From Lachnospiraceae bacterium (GTDB lineage Bacteria; Bacillota; Clostridia; Lachnospirales; Lachnospiraceae): a stretch of 64,000 nt of DNA. The notes below the pieces were generated by a model. It worked only from the letters and a program-made list of their open reading frames with translations, was not told where the DNA came from and did not search any database. Location of the stretch: assembly GCA_017460885.1 (NCBI GenBank), contig JAFUAB010000051.1, positions 19,016-83,015 on the forward strand, in the 5' to 3' direction. The translations under genes and the position numbers were made by a program. This document shows, in pieces, positions 26,079 through 34,900 of this stretch (position 1 is its first letter; each line of letters starts with the position of its first letter).

Positions 26079-26795
26079 TCAGTCCAGCTGTGAATTCTCT
26101 CTGGCATCATAAAGCGCCCTAAATATATAGAAATCATTCGGTGTTGTGATTTTTATATTGTCTGAGCCGCACTCAGTTATTGCTGGTTTTAGCCCATAAT
26201 GGCACATAAGGGTCACAGAATCAATCATGTCATCATATCCATCCTTAAGCGCCTGTTCTTCCTTCTTCAGGATATCATGCAAATAGAAACTCTGCGGAGC
26301 CTTGGCTGATTGCGAGAGATTTCTGTTCATAATATGGTCGACTTCAGCATCCTCATTTAATATGACGAAAGTCTCACTTGCCGGCGCGCAGGTGATGCAT
26401 GACCCGTTCTTCTTTACGCATTCTATATTACGGCTGATAAGGTCATGATCGATGAATGGCCTGACCCCATCATGAATAAGAGCCACAGTGGCTTCGTCCT
26501 CATAAAGCTCTGCGGCCTTCTTCACTCCATTGTATATTGAAAGCTGGCCTGTCCGTCCTCCGGGAACTATGGCTTTGACCTTGTCCAATCTGTATCGATA
26601 GACCAGGTCATTCATATGCCCTATATACTCCTCAAGACAAGCTATCACAATGCCGTCGATGTCGGGATGTGTCTCAAATATTTCAACAGTATGCACGATG
26701 ATAGGTTTCCCATGCACAAGCAAGAACTGCTTGGGCTTCTCGCTCGTCTTCATCCTCCTGCCTGTTCCACCTGCAAATATTACTGCTACATTCAA
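26079..26795 (-). CDS. IspD/TarI-family cytidylyltransferase
   Basis: The 238-residue protein has the family signatures: AGGTGRRM and KPKQFL for CTP binding, HDGVRPF in the centre, and the C-terminal NIKITTPNDF. Within a polysaccharide locus and overlapping licD by four bases, a TarI-like role making CDP-ribitol or a related CDP-alditol is more likely than the IspD step of isoprenoid synthesis. The distinction cannot be settled from sequence alone. Confidence 0.85.
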   Translation of the reverse strand: MNVAVIFAGGTGRRMKTSEKPKQFLLVHGKPIIVHTVEIFETHPDIDGIVIACLEEYIGHMNDLVYRYRLDKVKAIVPGGRTGQLSIYNGVKKAAELYEDEATVALIHDGVRPFIDHDLISRNIECVKKNGSCITCAPASETFVILNEDAEVDHIMNRNLSQSAKAPQSFYLHDILKKEEQALKDGYDDMIDSVTLMCHYGLKPAITECGSDNIKITTPNDFYIFRALYDARENSQLD

Positions 26796-27628
26796 CTTCT
26801 TATGTCCTCTTTCCAGGCATTAAATGTATGCATACCAGTTCTTTGATTCTCAGGAGGTAATTTCATATAATCATCACCGTACAAAAGTCTTAAATGTTCC
26901 TTATACATTGCTGTCGTAAAAAACTTTCTGTCTCTAAAATCAACTTTTACTTGTTCAAGATACTCATTCTTTGGTAAATAATCTTTAAATCTATTAAATG
27001 TTAAAATTGCCCCAATATGTTTAGCACTAGAAAAATCAATGTGACGAGCAAGTAAATCTGACCACTTGCTCAATCTGTCTTTTCCGAATACTTTTGCTAA
27101 TGGATATAGTGGCACCCTTGCCATTTTCTTAACTAACGTTTTACCTACAAAACCATGATATAACACCCCCTGCATTCCCATTAAGAGGGACATCAGAGTA
27201 CACTCTAATCTAAAGAGACTCTTTTTTTCCGGTAATCCATCAAGAGGACAAATATCAATATATAAATTAGTTACAAGATCCTTTCTTTTTTCAAAAAAAA
27301 AGCCTTCATATTTCATATGTATAAATATATTCGAATCTGATAGTCTTACGTAATTAAGATACAGTCTTTTGTCTATCCCCAACATATATTTACCTATGTA
27401 ACCATCAGCTATTTCACATAGTTTATCATAATCAGGTCGAGGCATATTAACATCAATATCATCATCCCACGGTATAAAACCCTTGTGTCTTATGGCTCCA
27501 AGTAGCGTTCCCCCTGTAAGATAATATCTTAATCCATTATCTTCGCAAAAATCAGCAAATGCACACAAGATTTCATACAGTGCATCTTGTATTTCAGTTA
27601 AGTCTAATCCCTTTTTTTCGTTCATCAT
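26792..27628 (-). CDS. licD: LicD-family phosphotransferase
   Basis: The ~278-residue protein has the LicD/FKRP signature YYLTGGTLLGAIRHKGF followed by IPWDDDIDV. It transfers a phosphodiester-linked group (phosphocholine, phosphoethanolamine or ribitol-phosphate) from a CDP donor to a glycan. Several start codons overlap (GTG-GTG-ATG-ATG, 27634-27625) and none has a strong ribosome site. The adjoining cytidylyltransferase could make its CDP donor, and the glycyl radical enzyme gene ends only ~13 bases upstream. Confidence 0.9.
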   Translation of the reverse strand: MMNEKKGLDLTEIQDALYEILCAFADFCEDNGLRYYLTGGTLLGAIRHKGFIPWDDDIDVNMPRPDYDKLCEIADGYIGKYMLGIDKRLYLNYVRLSDSNIFIHMKYEGFFFEKRKDLVTNLYIDICPLDGLPEKKSLFRLECTLMSLLMGMQGVLYHGFVGKTLVKKMARVPLYPLAKVFGKDRLSKWSDLLARHIDFSSAKHIGAILTFNRFKDYLPKNEYLEQVKVDFRDRKFFTTAMYKEHLRLLYGDDYMKLPPENQRTGMHTFNAWKEDIRS

Positions 27629-27640
27629 CACCACAATAAA

Positions 27641-29659
27641 TCACTCATAGATTTTCTCTGCACGTTTAATTATCTGATCCTGATAATCTTCTGGAAGTTC
27701 TACAAAATAAGCACTAAATCCCCAAACCCTGACAATTAGCCCCTTATACCTTTCAGGATGCATTTTGGCCTCTTTCAATGTTTTGCTATCTAAAACATTC
27801 ATTTGCATTTGATAAAATCCTAGCTTTATTGAACTCCTTATAAACTCTATGAATTTTTCTTTATTAGTGAGAATAAAACTAGGAGGTACAATCAGATCAA
27901 TTACATTTCCATTCACGCACGGCGAATCATATTGGATATTTCCTGCAAAACTAACCAATTCCGTGTATGACACATCATATGCTGATATATGTGTTTCATA
28001 TGGTTGACCAGACAATCTCCCAGCAAAGTCAGCACCCGTTTTCTTTCCATTTCTCACATAATCAGGAGAACTTAGTCCATATTTCACCATTCCACCCAAA
28101 CTATTAATATGCTTGTCCACAACTTCATTGGATTTAATTATGATATGATTGGTTAATTCAATACTTGAATTGCTGTCATGTGCAAAACATTTTGAAGTCT
28201 TCAGTCTTTGTAATAGTTTCTTGTTAGTATTATAATTTTTAAGGCGAAAACCATTAATTTCATTTAATTTATATTCTTTATCCTCAAACACATATTTCTT
28301 TATATTTAATAGCGAATCTACAGTACTAGCTATGCCGACAGTAGTAACACCATAATTATTATACTTGGCTCCACCCTCAGAAATATCTTTCCCGGACTCT
28401 GTGCATCCCTCCGTCAATATAGAAAAAAAAGGATCTACCGACCATTTTTGCTCGTTTAAGGAATCTAACGCATCCTCCCAACTGTCCTTAAGCTGCTTAT
28501 CATACAGATTTATTAATTCATCATATTCACTAACCTCACTTAATTCATTCTGTGATAAGACTTTCTCGAGAACTTCAAAAAAATCAAACTTGAGTACATT
28601 ATTCTGATCTAGGCATTTTCCCGGAATAAATGGCTCCCAACATGCAGAAACTCCATAATTATATACATCACTTTTTAGGAAAATACCTTTAGATAGTACG
28701 GGAATAATCACATCATCATTTGATAAAAGTGGGCTTCCTGTACTTGACATCAATGCCGCAACTGCCGCCTTTAACAAATCCCTTGGCATCTGGCTGCTAA
28801 CTCTGAGTAGCGTCTTCGGATCCGGTCTTTTCAACTCTGCTTGAGCCTTCAGAAATAAATATGTTAAATCGTTACAAAAATATTTGTCTTTTGATTCCAA
28901 TCCACCAAGAATGATTATTTGTCCAATATCCCCCATAAGCGATGAACTCTTAAACTCATACCATTCACATAGACATTTCAGGAAATCTATTATCATTTCA
29001 TATGCATCTTCTTTTGTAATAATTCCCTCCCTTATATCATGATGATATGTTTTATCAAGCACCCTATCCAGCAGACCAAGACCATTTAATCTATGCCGTG
29101 TTTGCCAAAGATACTGATTAAAGAACAAAACCCGCTGAAGAGCCTCATGAAAATGGATAGCAGGATTATTCAATATTCTCTTAAATTCCCAAATAAGTCT
29201 TTCTTTGTCTAAACTCTGAGTCGAATTCTCTATTGCTATAATTGAACGGTCAATTAATACTTGCAATCCATATATCGTATTTTTTGCCCTTTCACCATAA
29301 ATTCCACCAACAGCAATTGCCTTTTCCGCATAATCAATAAAAGCATGGTTTATTATCATATCAAAATCAATTGCGCAATTCCCAATAAATGAACCCTTTG
29401 CAGCAACTGTCTTATATTCATCTAATGTATAGAAGAAACTAGAACCCTTAACTGGATTCATTCTTATCTCCTGCATAAGTTTTATAATATCTTTGGATAA
29501 ATCCCGATTACCGGTTCCTTTTACAACTCTAAGCTTCATAAAATACGGTAATGCTTTTTTAACATAATTTACTTTGCCGTTTTGAAGATACTTAAGCGTA
29601 AAAGGGATTATGTAATTGATTTGATACAAATCATTTTTGATTTTTGATTTTATGCTCAT
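27641..29659 (-). CDS. Divergent glycyl radical enzyme in a polysaccharide locus
   Basis: The 672-residue protein has both hallmarks of the PFL/diol-dehydratase superfamily. The active-site loop VSACWEP supplies thiyl Cys340 and Glu342 in the C-x-E-P form of dehydratases and C-X lyases (GCVEP in CutC and glycerol dehydratase). The C-terminal RVWGFSAYF holds the radical Gly647, 26 residues from the end as in PFL. Other family landmarks include GGAKYNNYG and LSNDDVIIP. It is ~100 residues shorter at the N-terminus than typical members. It lies between a GT4 gene and licD, and its activase is in the same locus. Substrate unknown; I infer dehydration or C-X cleavage of a polyol or amino-alcohol precursor. 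Confidence 0.88.
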   Translation of the reverse strand: MSIKSKIKNDLYQINYIIPFTLKYLQNGKVNYVKKALPYFMKLRVVKGTGNRDLSKDIIKLMQEIRMNPVKGSSFFYTLDEYKTVAAKGSFIGNCAIDFDMIINHAFIDYAEKAIAVGGIYGERAKNTIYGLQVLIDRSIIAIENSTQSLDKERLIWEFKRILNNPAIHFHEALQRVLFFNQYLWQTRHRLNGLGLLDRVLDKTYHHDIREGIITKEDAYEMIIDFLKCLCEWYEFKSSSLMGDIGQIIILGGLESKDKYFCNDLTYLFLKAQAELKRPDPKTLLRVSSQMPRDLLKAAVAALMSSTGSPLLSNDDVIIPVLSKGIFLKSDVYNYGVSACWEPFIPGKCLDQNNVLKFDFFEVLEKVLSQNELSEVSEYDELINLYDKQLKDSWEDALDSLNEQKWSVDPFFSILTEGCTESGKDISEGGAKYNNYGVTTVGIASTVDSLLNIKKYVFEDKEYKLNEINGFRLKNYNTNKKLLQRLKTSKCFAHDSNSSIELTNHIIIKSNEVVDKHINSLGGMVKYGLSSPDYVRNGKKTGADFAGRLSGQPYETHISAYDVSYTELVSFAGNIQYDSPCVNGNVIDLIVPPSFILTNKEKFIEFIRSSIKLGFYQMQMNVLDSKTLKEAKMHPERYKGLIVRVWGFSAYFVELPEDYQDQIIKRAEKIYE

Positions 29660-29729
29660 GTTATCTATGCAACTATATTGCCTGCACCTTTTATTCTATG
29701 AATCTCACAATTTTTTATCCTTACAGAAT

Positions 29730-30812
29730 TCACTCAATTCCGAATTCATGAAAGAGATTTCGATACTCCCTTTCGATAAGTTTTACATTGTATTTAGCTA
29801 TAATATCTGACTTTGCATTCTGTCCTAGTTTTTGCAATAGATCCTTATCATTAATAATGTTCCTTATGGCTTCAACATATTCTTCCTTTTTAACACATAG
29901 ATATCCATTCACCCTTGTTTTAATCACATCCTTATTGCCATCACATTTACTGACTACGCACGGCTTTGCCAAATACATTACTTCCATAAGTGCTATAGAG
30001 AGGGATTCCCATAAAGAAGTGAATAAGAATATATCAGAACTCATAATTTTTGCAACTGCTTCAGGTCTTCTAACCCATCCGGTTATCGTAATATTAGGAC
30101 TTTTAAGCTCATGTTCTAAAGGTCCAGCTCCAATCCAAAGAAAATTATATTCCGGAAGGGCTTCTGCTATTTCATTAAAAAGTTTTGGGTTTTTTTGCGG
30201 GACGATTTTCCCTGACAGACAAACTGTAGTTTTATCAAATTTCTCTACTAATGGCTTTGCTTGTTCTATTATTTCATCCATTTCATCTGGATTTATACCA
30301 TTAGGGATGCATATCGCATTCTTTGTAACCTGCTTGCTTGCTTCTAACTCTCCGTCTATATCCGCAATTGTTAAGCAATTCTTCCTATTAGATAACCTCT
30401 CTATCAACTTGTATAGATTTCTTTTCCTAATACTCACATCTTGCATCAAAAAACTATAAGCATGTGGTGAATAAAAAACCTTATACTTATCGCAATTAAT
30501 AGCCCATCTTCCTAATATTCCGGCCTTTGTGGAATGCAGATGTATCAAATCTGGATTAAGCTTCTTAACAATTTTCTTAATATGTATGAATGCTTTCAAG
30601 TCATTTTTTGGTTCTATCTCTCTTGTAAAGCCATTAACCTTTATAAACTGTACTCGTTTATCAAACTGATTTTTGAAATTTTCGGGAGTCTCTGGACGCG
30701 TGGAATATGCTACCACAACTTTATAGTCTTTAACTTGCCAAGTGGTAATATTCTTAACATAATTAAGAACTCCACTTCCCAAACATTCGGTTATATGCAA
30801 TATTGTTTTCAT
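29730..30812 (-). CDS. GT4-family glycosyltransferase
   Basis: The ~360-residue protein begins MKTILHITECLGSGV at 30812, where its ATG shares a base with the TGA of the initiating sugar transferase. It has GT4 features: LHSTKAGILGRWA, VCLSGKIVPQKNP, and the donor-site ESLSIALMEVMYLAKPCVVS. It likely adds the second sugar to the undecaprenol-linked primer. Confidence 0.9.
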   Translation of the reverse strand: MKTILHITECLGSGVLNYVKNITTWQVKDYKVVVAYSTRPETPENFKNQFDKRVQFIKVNGFTREIEPKNDLKAFIHIKKIVKKLNPDLIHLHSTKAGILGRWAINCDKYKVFYSPHAYSFLMQDVSIRKRNLYKLIERLSNRKNCLTIADIDGELEASKQVTKNAICIPNGINPDEMDEIIEQAKPLVEKFDKTTVCLSGKIVPQKNPKLFNEIAEALPEYNFLWIGAGPLEHELKSPNITITGWVRRPEAVAKIMSSDIFLFTSLWESLSIALMEVMYLAKPCVVSKCDGNKDVIKTRVNGYLCVKKEEYVEAIRNIINDKDLLQKLGQNAKSDIIAKYNVKLIEREYRNLFHEFGIE

Positions 30813-31597
30813 CACACCGCCCCATGCTTCCCGAGAACAGCCAGTACCGTAGCCCACAGCAATTTCAAATCAGTTCCTACACTCATCTCATTTATATACT
30901 TTAAATCCATCTCCACCCATTCATCCCACGGAACTTCAGCCCTACCGTCAACCTGCCAGAAACAAGTAAGCCCCGGCTTCACGCACCATCTTTGGAAGTC
31001 ATAAGGATCACCATCTTCCTTCGTTGTCTGTATCGGTCTGGGACCTACCAAACTCATCTCCCCTTTCAGCACGTTCCAAAGTTGCGGTAATTCATCTATC
31101 GTAGTTTTCCTCATAAACTTTCCGACCTTCGTGATTCTTGGATCATCCTTAACCTTAAAGGCCATACCATTTTTATCATCCTCACCGACCACCTCAGCAG
31201 TGCGACTTTCTGCATCCACGCACATCGATCTGAACTTATGCATCGGGAAGTACTTAAAATCTTTACCCCATCGCTGCCCAGAGAATATCACCGGACCACC
31301 ATCTTCCATTTTTATTGCTATAGCCATAACAAGGAACAAAGGAGACAGAATAATGAGACCTAAAGCAGAAGCGATAATATCAAAGAGCCGTTTCACAATC
31401 TTGTAGGCTATAGGCTTTGCTGCATACACTGCTTTCATATCCATGCCTTCATAAGCACGGATGACTCTACCCATGGAATCAAACTGAATATTACTGTACT
31501 TTCTCTCCACCCGCTGTATAGGTTTCATGTCATGCTTTAGTGCTAATGCCCTATTATGCGAAACACCATCAATTGCCTCCGCCGTCGCTGAATTCAT
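30812..31597 (-). CDS. Undecaprenyl-phosphate sugar-1-phosphate transferase (WbaP/CpsE-like)
   Basis: The start at 31597 follows AGGAGA; a TTG start at 31621 is the alternative. The protein has a membrane helix near residues 75-95 (RLFDIIASALGLIILSPLFL) and the bacterial sugar transferase core: KFRSM, DELPQLWNVLKGEMSLVGPRP and PGLTCFWQVDGR. It initiates repeat-unit synthesis on undecaprenyl phosphate and is the first gene of the leftward polysaccharide operon. Confidence 0.92.
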   Translation of the reverse strand: MNSATAEAIDGVSHNRALALKHDMKPIQRVERKYSNIQFDSMGRVIRAYEGMDMKAVYAAKPIAYKIVKRLFDIIASALGLIILSPLFLVMAIAIKMEDGGPVIFSGQRWGKDFKYFPMHKFRSMCVDAESRTAEVVGEDDKNGMAFKVKDDPRITKVGKFMRKTTIDELPQLWNVLKGEMSLVGPRPIQTTKEDGDPYDFQRWCVKPGLTCFWQVDGRAEVPWDEWVEMDLKYINEMSVGTDLKLLWATVLAVLGKHGAV

Positions 31598-31739
31598 TTT
31601 TTCATCTCTCCTATCGCTCAATCCTCAGTTCCTCTAAATTGTCCTCTTTGCCATTACACCATGTCATCCTCTGATGCCCATCTATATTCAAGTCTCAGCA
31701 CTACAGTTCTCTGCCTCATCTAAGAATGTAGGTTTTTCG

Positions 31740-32120
31740 TCAGTTTTCGTCAGTCGCCATTTCAATATACTTGGCAGTCTGTCGTAAATGGCTCTTTCCC
31801 ACATCATCTGCCGCCCTATAGGTCTTTATCAGCCATATTTCTGCCTCTGATAATGTTTCGACCCCTATTTCTCCGTCTTCGCCTCTGATAAGGTAATTCG
31901 GAGAGACATCCAGAAATTCAGCTATCTCATCAATATGCTGCGTGTAGGTCTTAACTCCCCTATAACGCCATGCCGTAAAAGTCCCTCTTCCAAGTCCAAT
32001 ATATTGGATTAGTTCTTTTTCCTGCTTCCCCTGTGCCTTCAAAAGATCAGAAATCCGCTGCAAGACCGGATCAATGGACTCCTTCGATTTCTTTCCGTTA
32101 TCCCCTGTGTTTTCAGGCAT
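31740..32120 (-). CDS. XRE-family regulator
   Basis: The 126-residue protein has an N-terminal HTH (LLKAQGKQEKELIQYIGLGRGTFTAW) and a helix pattern IAEFLDVSPNYLIRGE typical of clostridial phage-like repressors. GGAAGGAAG precedes the start. A 19-base inverted repeat inside the divergent promoter at 32194-32222 is its likely operator. It lies between the sugar transferase and the IS110 element and could control either side. Confidence 0.8.
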   Translation of the reverse strand: MPENTGDNGKKSKESIDPVLQRISDLLKAQGKQEKELIQYIGLGRGTFTAWRYRGVKTYTQHIDEIAEFLDVSPNYLIRGEDGEIGVETLSEAEIWLIKTYRAADDVGKSHLRQTAKYIEMATDEN

Positions 32121-32193
32121 TTTCCACTCTTCCTTCCCTATCGAATCATATGTAAGTTGTCTGAAAATTTACATATTTCCCACATTTTTTCGC

Positions 32194-32222
32194 TTGACAG
32201 ACAGATATATTCTGTCTATAAT
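32194..32222 (+). promoter_or_regulatory. Consensus promoter containing a palindromic operator
   Basis: TTGACA (32194-32199) and TATAAT (32217-32222) are 17 bases apart. The spacer is filled by AGACAGA-TATAT-TCTGTCT (about 32199-32218), an inverted repeat with 7-base arms. It points into the IS110 leader, so it may be the element's own junction promoter or a pre-existing promoter repressed by the neighbouring XRE protein. Confidence 0.65.
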
Positions 32223-32619
32223 GTGCCCTATTCGACAAGGAATGAGCTCCTAAGTATTATTTCGGTGTACAACCAGAATCATGCTAATGTGTTTTATTGT
32301 CAGCTACGATGTCACAATAATGAGTCTCCTTTGTCGGATGTTTCGAGCCCCGCGGTTTTCGTTAGCGTCCTCGTAAGAGTGAACGCTCTCTCACAGCCTG
32401 GGCCTGCGGTATTAGCGAATTTTTGTCATGAAGTCTGCGAACTCCTAGATGAGTTTCGTCTACTCGATACCGCTTCAATTGAAGCATCGTGCTAAGACGC
32501 TGACATTATGTCGTTGCAATCGTGCCACAGCACTCATGATCAGTTTCGTTTACTACCGTTTACAACTTGCACTTCCAGAAAGGAGGTCTGGACTTCATAT
32601 ATGTCCAGGATTATTTGTT
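32223..32619 (+). ncRNA. Structured 5' leader of the IS110 element, candidate bridge RNA
   Basis: About 400 bases between a consensus promoter and the transposase have no supported open frame. They are richer in GC and self-complementary segments than the flanks (for example 32345-32425). IS110-group elements transcribe a bridge RNA from this end to specify target and donor DNA. I infer that role from position and have not identified the guide loops. Confidence 0.4.
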
Positions 32620-34137
32620 ATGTCAAAACATCAATCACCAAATCTACTCAATACCTCTATCCTCGCAAGAAATGAAACTGAGGTCCAAATCATTGACGAT
32701 GGTGTCGAGGTTCAAAAACTTAAGTCCTATGGTGTCGGTATCGACTGTCATTCCCGTTTTATCGTCATCTGCGTTCATGTCAGGCGCAATAATAAGGTGT
32801 TCAAATACATCAAGGAATTTGACACCGAATGGTCTTCGCTTGTCTCTGCCAGGGAATGGGTCATCAATGTAATCAAAAAATATTCCGACCCAGTGCCAGA
32901 CACCTCGAAGCCTCTCCATTATGTTATTGAGGCAACAGCAACATACCATATGCCCATACTTCTCGCATGGGAAGGCAACCCTTCTGTAATCAACCCGACA
33001 ATAGCCGGGGCAACCAAGCGTAAGACTGATGTGCTCGATGCGGAGCGCCTCTCTTTTCATGACTTATCAAATATTTGGCCTGAATCATATATAGTTCCAA
33101 CTCCAGTTCAAGAATTGCGCGTCCTTATTTCAGAACGAGAGCATTTCGTCAAGCTTGCCACGCGGTGCTCCAATAGGATAAATAACATGATCGTGCGCTT
33201 CGGTATTACCTCTGCCTCAAAGGGTAGCGTAGTCAAAAACCAGGAAACTCGTGCCCTGATCGAAGATCTGGCTTCTGATCATCCATCCAAGCATGAGGGT
33301 GTCTGTCCAAAAGGTCTACCAGCCGATGTGAAACAAGTCATCCGGCGCGAATATGAGCAATACGACATATTCACAAATTATGCTGCCGAGTACCTTGACC
33401 GCATCAGGGCTAAAGTCGGCTCCATTGAATGGGAAACCAAGGACGGCACCCTTCCGGGTTCAGAAATGGTGCGCATCCTACTGACAACTCCTGGCGTTGG
33501 CGAGATAACATGTTTCACTTGGCTTGCATATGTTTCAACTCCTCGCCGTTTTCCAAACGGCAAAGCCCTTAGTGCCTATTGTGGACTTGATCCAAGCCTT
33601 AAGGTCAGTGCCGGTCATGTGACAAGTGTCAAAAAACGAGGCGGTTGTCGCCCTCTTCACAATATCCTCGTAAACAGTGCCGATAAAATCATGCGCGGCC
33701 ATTCAGAGGCTTTCGGAAGATGGGGTTATATGTATGTCCAAAGTGGCGGCAAATGGAAGAAAGCAACCCATGCCGTCGCCCGCAAACTGGCAATTGCCAT
33801 GTACTACATGATGCTGACCGGTCAGGAATTCTCATATGAAAAGTATTCCATGGTCAAGGATGCTACCGTCCTCGATATTCCAGTTGAAGCCCTTCCAGAA
33901 CTCAATGGAGACTTCAAACGCTATATCAAAATCCTTCAAGAACATGACCTGAATACCACGGGCGATGTAATCACCTCATATTTGTCTTGCAACCTTGCCA
34001 GCATCAACGGTCTTGGGAGAAAGTTTTTCACCACTCTCCAGGACTTTATCACTCATCAGCGGAAATACCGCGAGGAATACCAAAAACTGCATCCAGAATC
34101 AAAGGACGCTTCCTTAAGCGTCACCGTCACCGCGTGA
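32620..34137 (+). CDS. IS110-family DEDD transposase
   Basis: Translation from MSKHQS gives about 505 residues, longer than the usual 300-450. The N-terminal RuvC-like DEDD domain shows GIDCHSRF (D), VIEATATYH (E) and KTDVLDAERL (two D). The C-terminal Transposase_20 region shows TTPGVGEITCFTWLAYV, AYCGLDPSLKVSAGH and the catalytic-serine neighbourhood. The longer frame to 32449 crosses the structured leader and is not favoured. All key residues are present, so it appears active. It cut into the polysaccharide-associated region. Confidence 0.9.
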   Translation: MSKHQSPNLLNTSILARNETEVQIIDDGVEVQKLKSYGVGIDCHSRFIVICVHVRRNNKVFKYIKEFDTEWSSLVSAREWVINVIKKYSDPVPDTSKPLHYVIEATATYHMPILLAWEGNPSVINPTIAGATKRKTDVLDAERLSFHDLSNIWPESYIVPTPVQELRVLISEREHFVKLATRCSNRINNMIVRFGITSASKGSVVKNQETRALIEDLASDHPSKHEGVCPKGLPADVKQVIRREYEQYDIFTNYAAEYLDRIRAKVGSIEWETKDGTLPGSEMVRILLTTPGVGEITCFTWLAYVSTPRRFPNGKALSAYCGLDPSLKVSAGHVTSVKKRGGCRPLHNILVNSADKIMRGHSEAFGRWGYMYVQSGGKWKKATHAVARKLAIAMYYMMLTGQEFSYEKYSMVKDATVLDIPVEALPELNGDFKRYIKILQEHDLNTTGDVITSYLSCNLASINGLGRKFFTTLQDFITHQRKYREEYQKLHPESKDASLSVTVTA

Positions 34138-34197
34138 TGACTAAATAAATCAGGTTTCCATATTGTAGGCATATTCAACCACAAAAGGAGGTTACCC

Positions 34198-34578
34198 ATG
34201 CCAAGGAAAAATTCACATCACAATCAAGAGGTGCGAGACGGCTTTCTCGCATATGGTGTTGAAGCACCAACTACTCAGGATGACTATGACAATCAGCATT
34301 TGTCCGGCCTTTTTATCTTCGGTTTCGTAATAGAACGGACGCGCCGTACAATTTCAACCAGAGATAACACCCAGACTGAGATAGTCACATATACGATTCA
34401 AGATAATGATGGCCACAGATTCTATGTCGATGAATACGCTCCCAAGGACTATCACGATATTGGAAGTTTTGTAGACCTTCCCGTATATGTTAAAACATTC
34501 CGTAAAAGAAACGGAGATATCGGTTACTCATTCGGTGTCCAGGCAACTTCCTCCCAGACGCGAGGTGAACATTTCTAA
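34198..34578 (+). CDS. Small hypothetical protein downstream of the IS110 transposase
   Basis: The 126-residue protein has a strong AAAGGAGG ribosome site and starts 60 bases after the transposase stop on the same strand. It is predicted mainly beta, with alternating charged and aromatic strands (VTYTIQDNDGHRFYVDEY, VDLPVYVKTF) suggestive of a small barrel. An intrinsic terminator follows at 34606-34641. It may be an IS passenger or a host gene; no family recognised. Confidence 0.55.
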   Translation: MPRKNSHHNQEVRDGFLAYGVEAPTTQDDYDNQHLSGLFIFGFVIERTRRTISTRDNTQTEIVTYTIQDNDGHRFYVDEYAPKDYHDIGSFVDLPVYVKTFRKRNGDIGYSFGVQATSSQTRGEHF

Positions 34579-34605
34579 TTGATCCTATCATCAAACTTCA
34601 ATCTA

Positions 34606-34641
34606 AAAAAGCCTTGACGATTGATCGCCGAGGCTATTTTT
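34606..34641 (+). terminator. Intrinsic terminator after the IS110-linked small gene
   Basis: AGCCT (34610-34614) pairs with AGGCT (34631-34635), with internal CG pairs, followed by TATTTTTC. Confidence 0.55.
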
Positions 34642-34874
34642 CACTCTTCTATTATTCAATAATCAAAATCGACCTACATTCTTATGTGGACAAAATATGC
34701 CGCCAAAGGTGGTATTAGGGGGCTGTGAGAGACAAGAACATCCATTTTATGATTAGGACGACAAAAGCCCCTTTTTATTGGAATGTCAGTCAGCAAACCC
34801 GCATAAATACTGGATTCTTGAAAGGCGATTTCAAGAAAAATACCCTTTTGTCGGGTTAATCATTTTATTGCAAT
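34642..34874. other. Non-coding stretch at the IS110 right side
   Basis: No gene is evident. GGGGGCT near 34718 and AGCCCCTTTTT near 34767 could form a long-loop terminator-like structure on the plus strand, possibly the right end of the IS110 element. Confidence 0.35.
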
Positions 34875-34900
34875 TAAAAAAGAGCCTTTCAGCTCCTCTT
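34875..34900 (-). terminator. Intrinsic terminator overlapping the VanZ-like stop codon
   Basis: On the minus strand an AGAGGAGC/GCTCTTTT stem with a six-base loop is followed by a T tract; the stem includes the last codons of the VanZ-like gene. Confidence 0.5.

Larger units (their letters stand above)
32223..34770 (+). mobile_element. IS110-family insertion element (approximate limits)
   Basis: The element is defined by the DEDD transposase at 32620-34137 with a long non-coding 5' side. IS110 elements lack terminal inverted repeats and target duplications, so ends cannot be read here. The limits given run from the leader promoter to the GGGGGCT/AGCCCC dyad near 34718-34775. Confidence 0.5.

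Noticed and set aside
27641-29659. Class III ribonucleotide reductase or pyruvate formate-lyase
   Set aside because: The loop is C-W-E-P, not the C-C pair of PFL, and the allosteric ATP-cone and zinc-site features of NrdD are absent.
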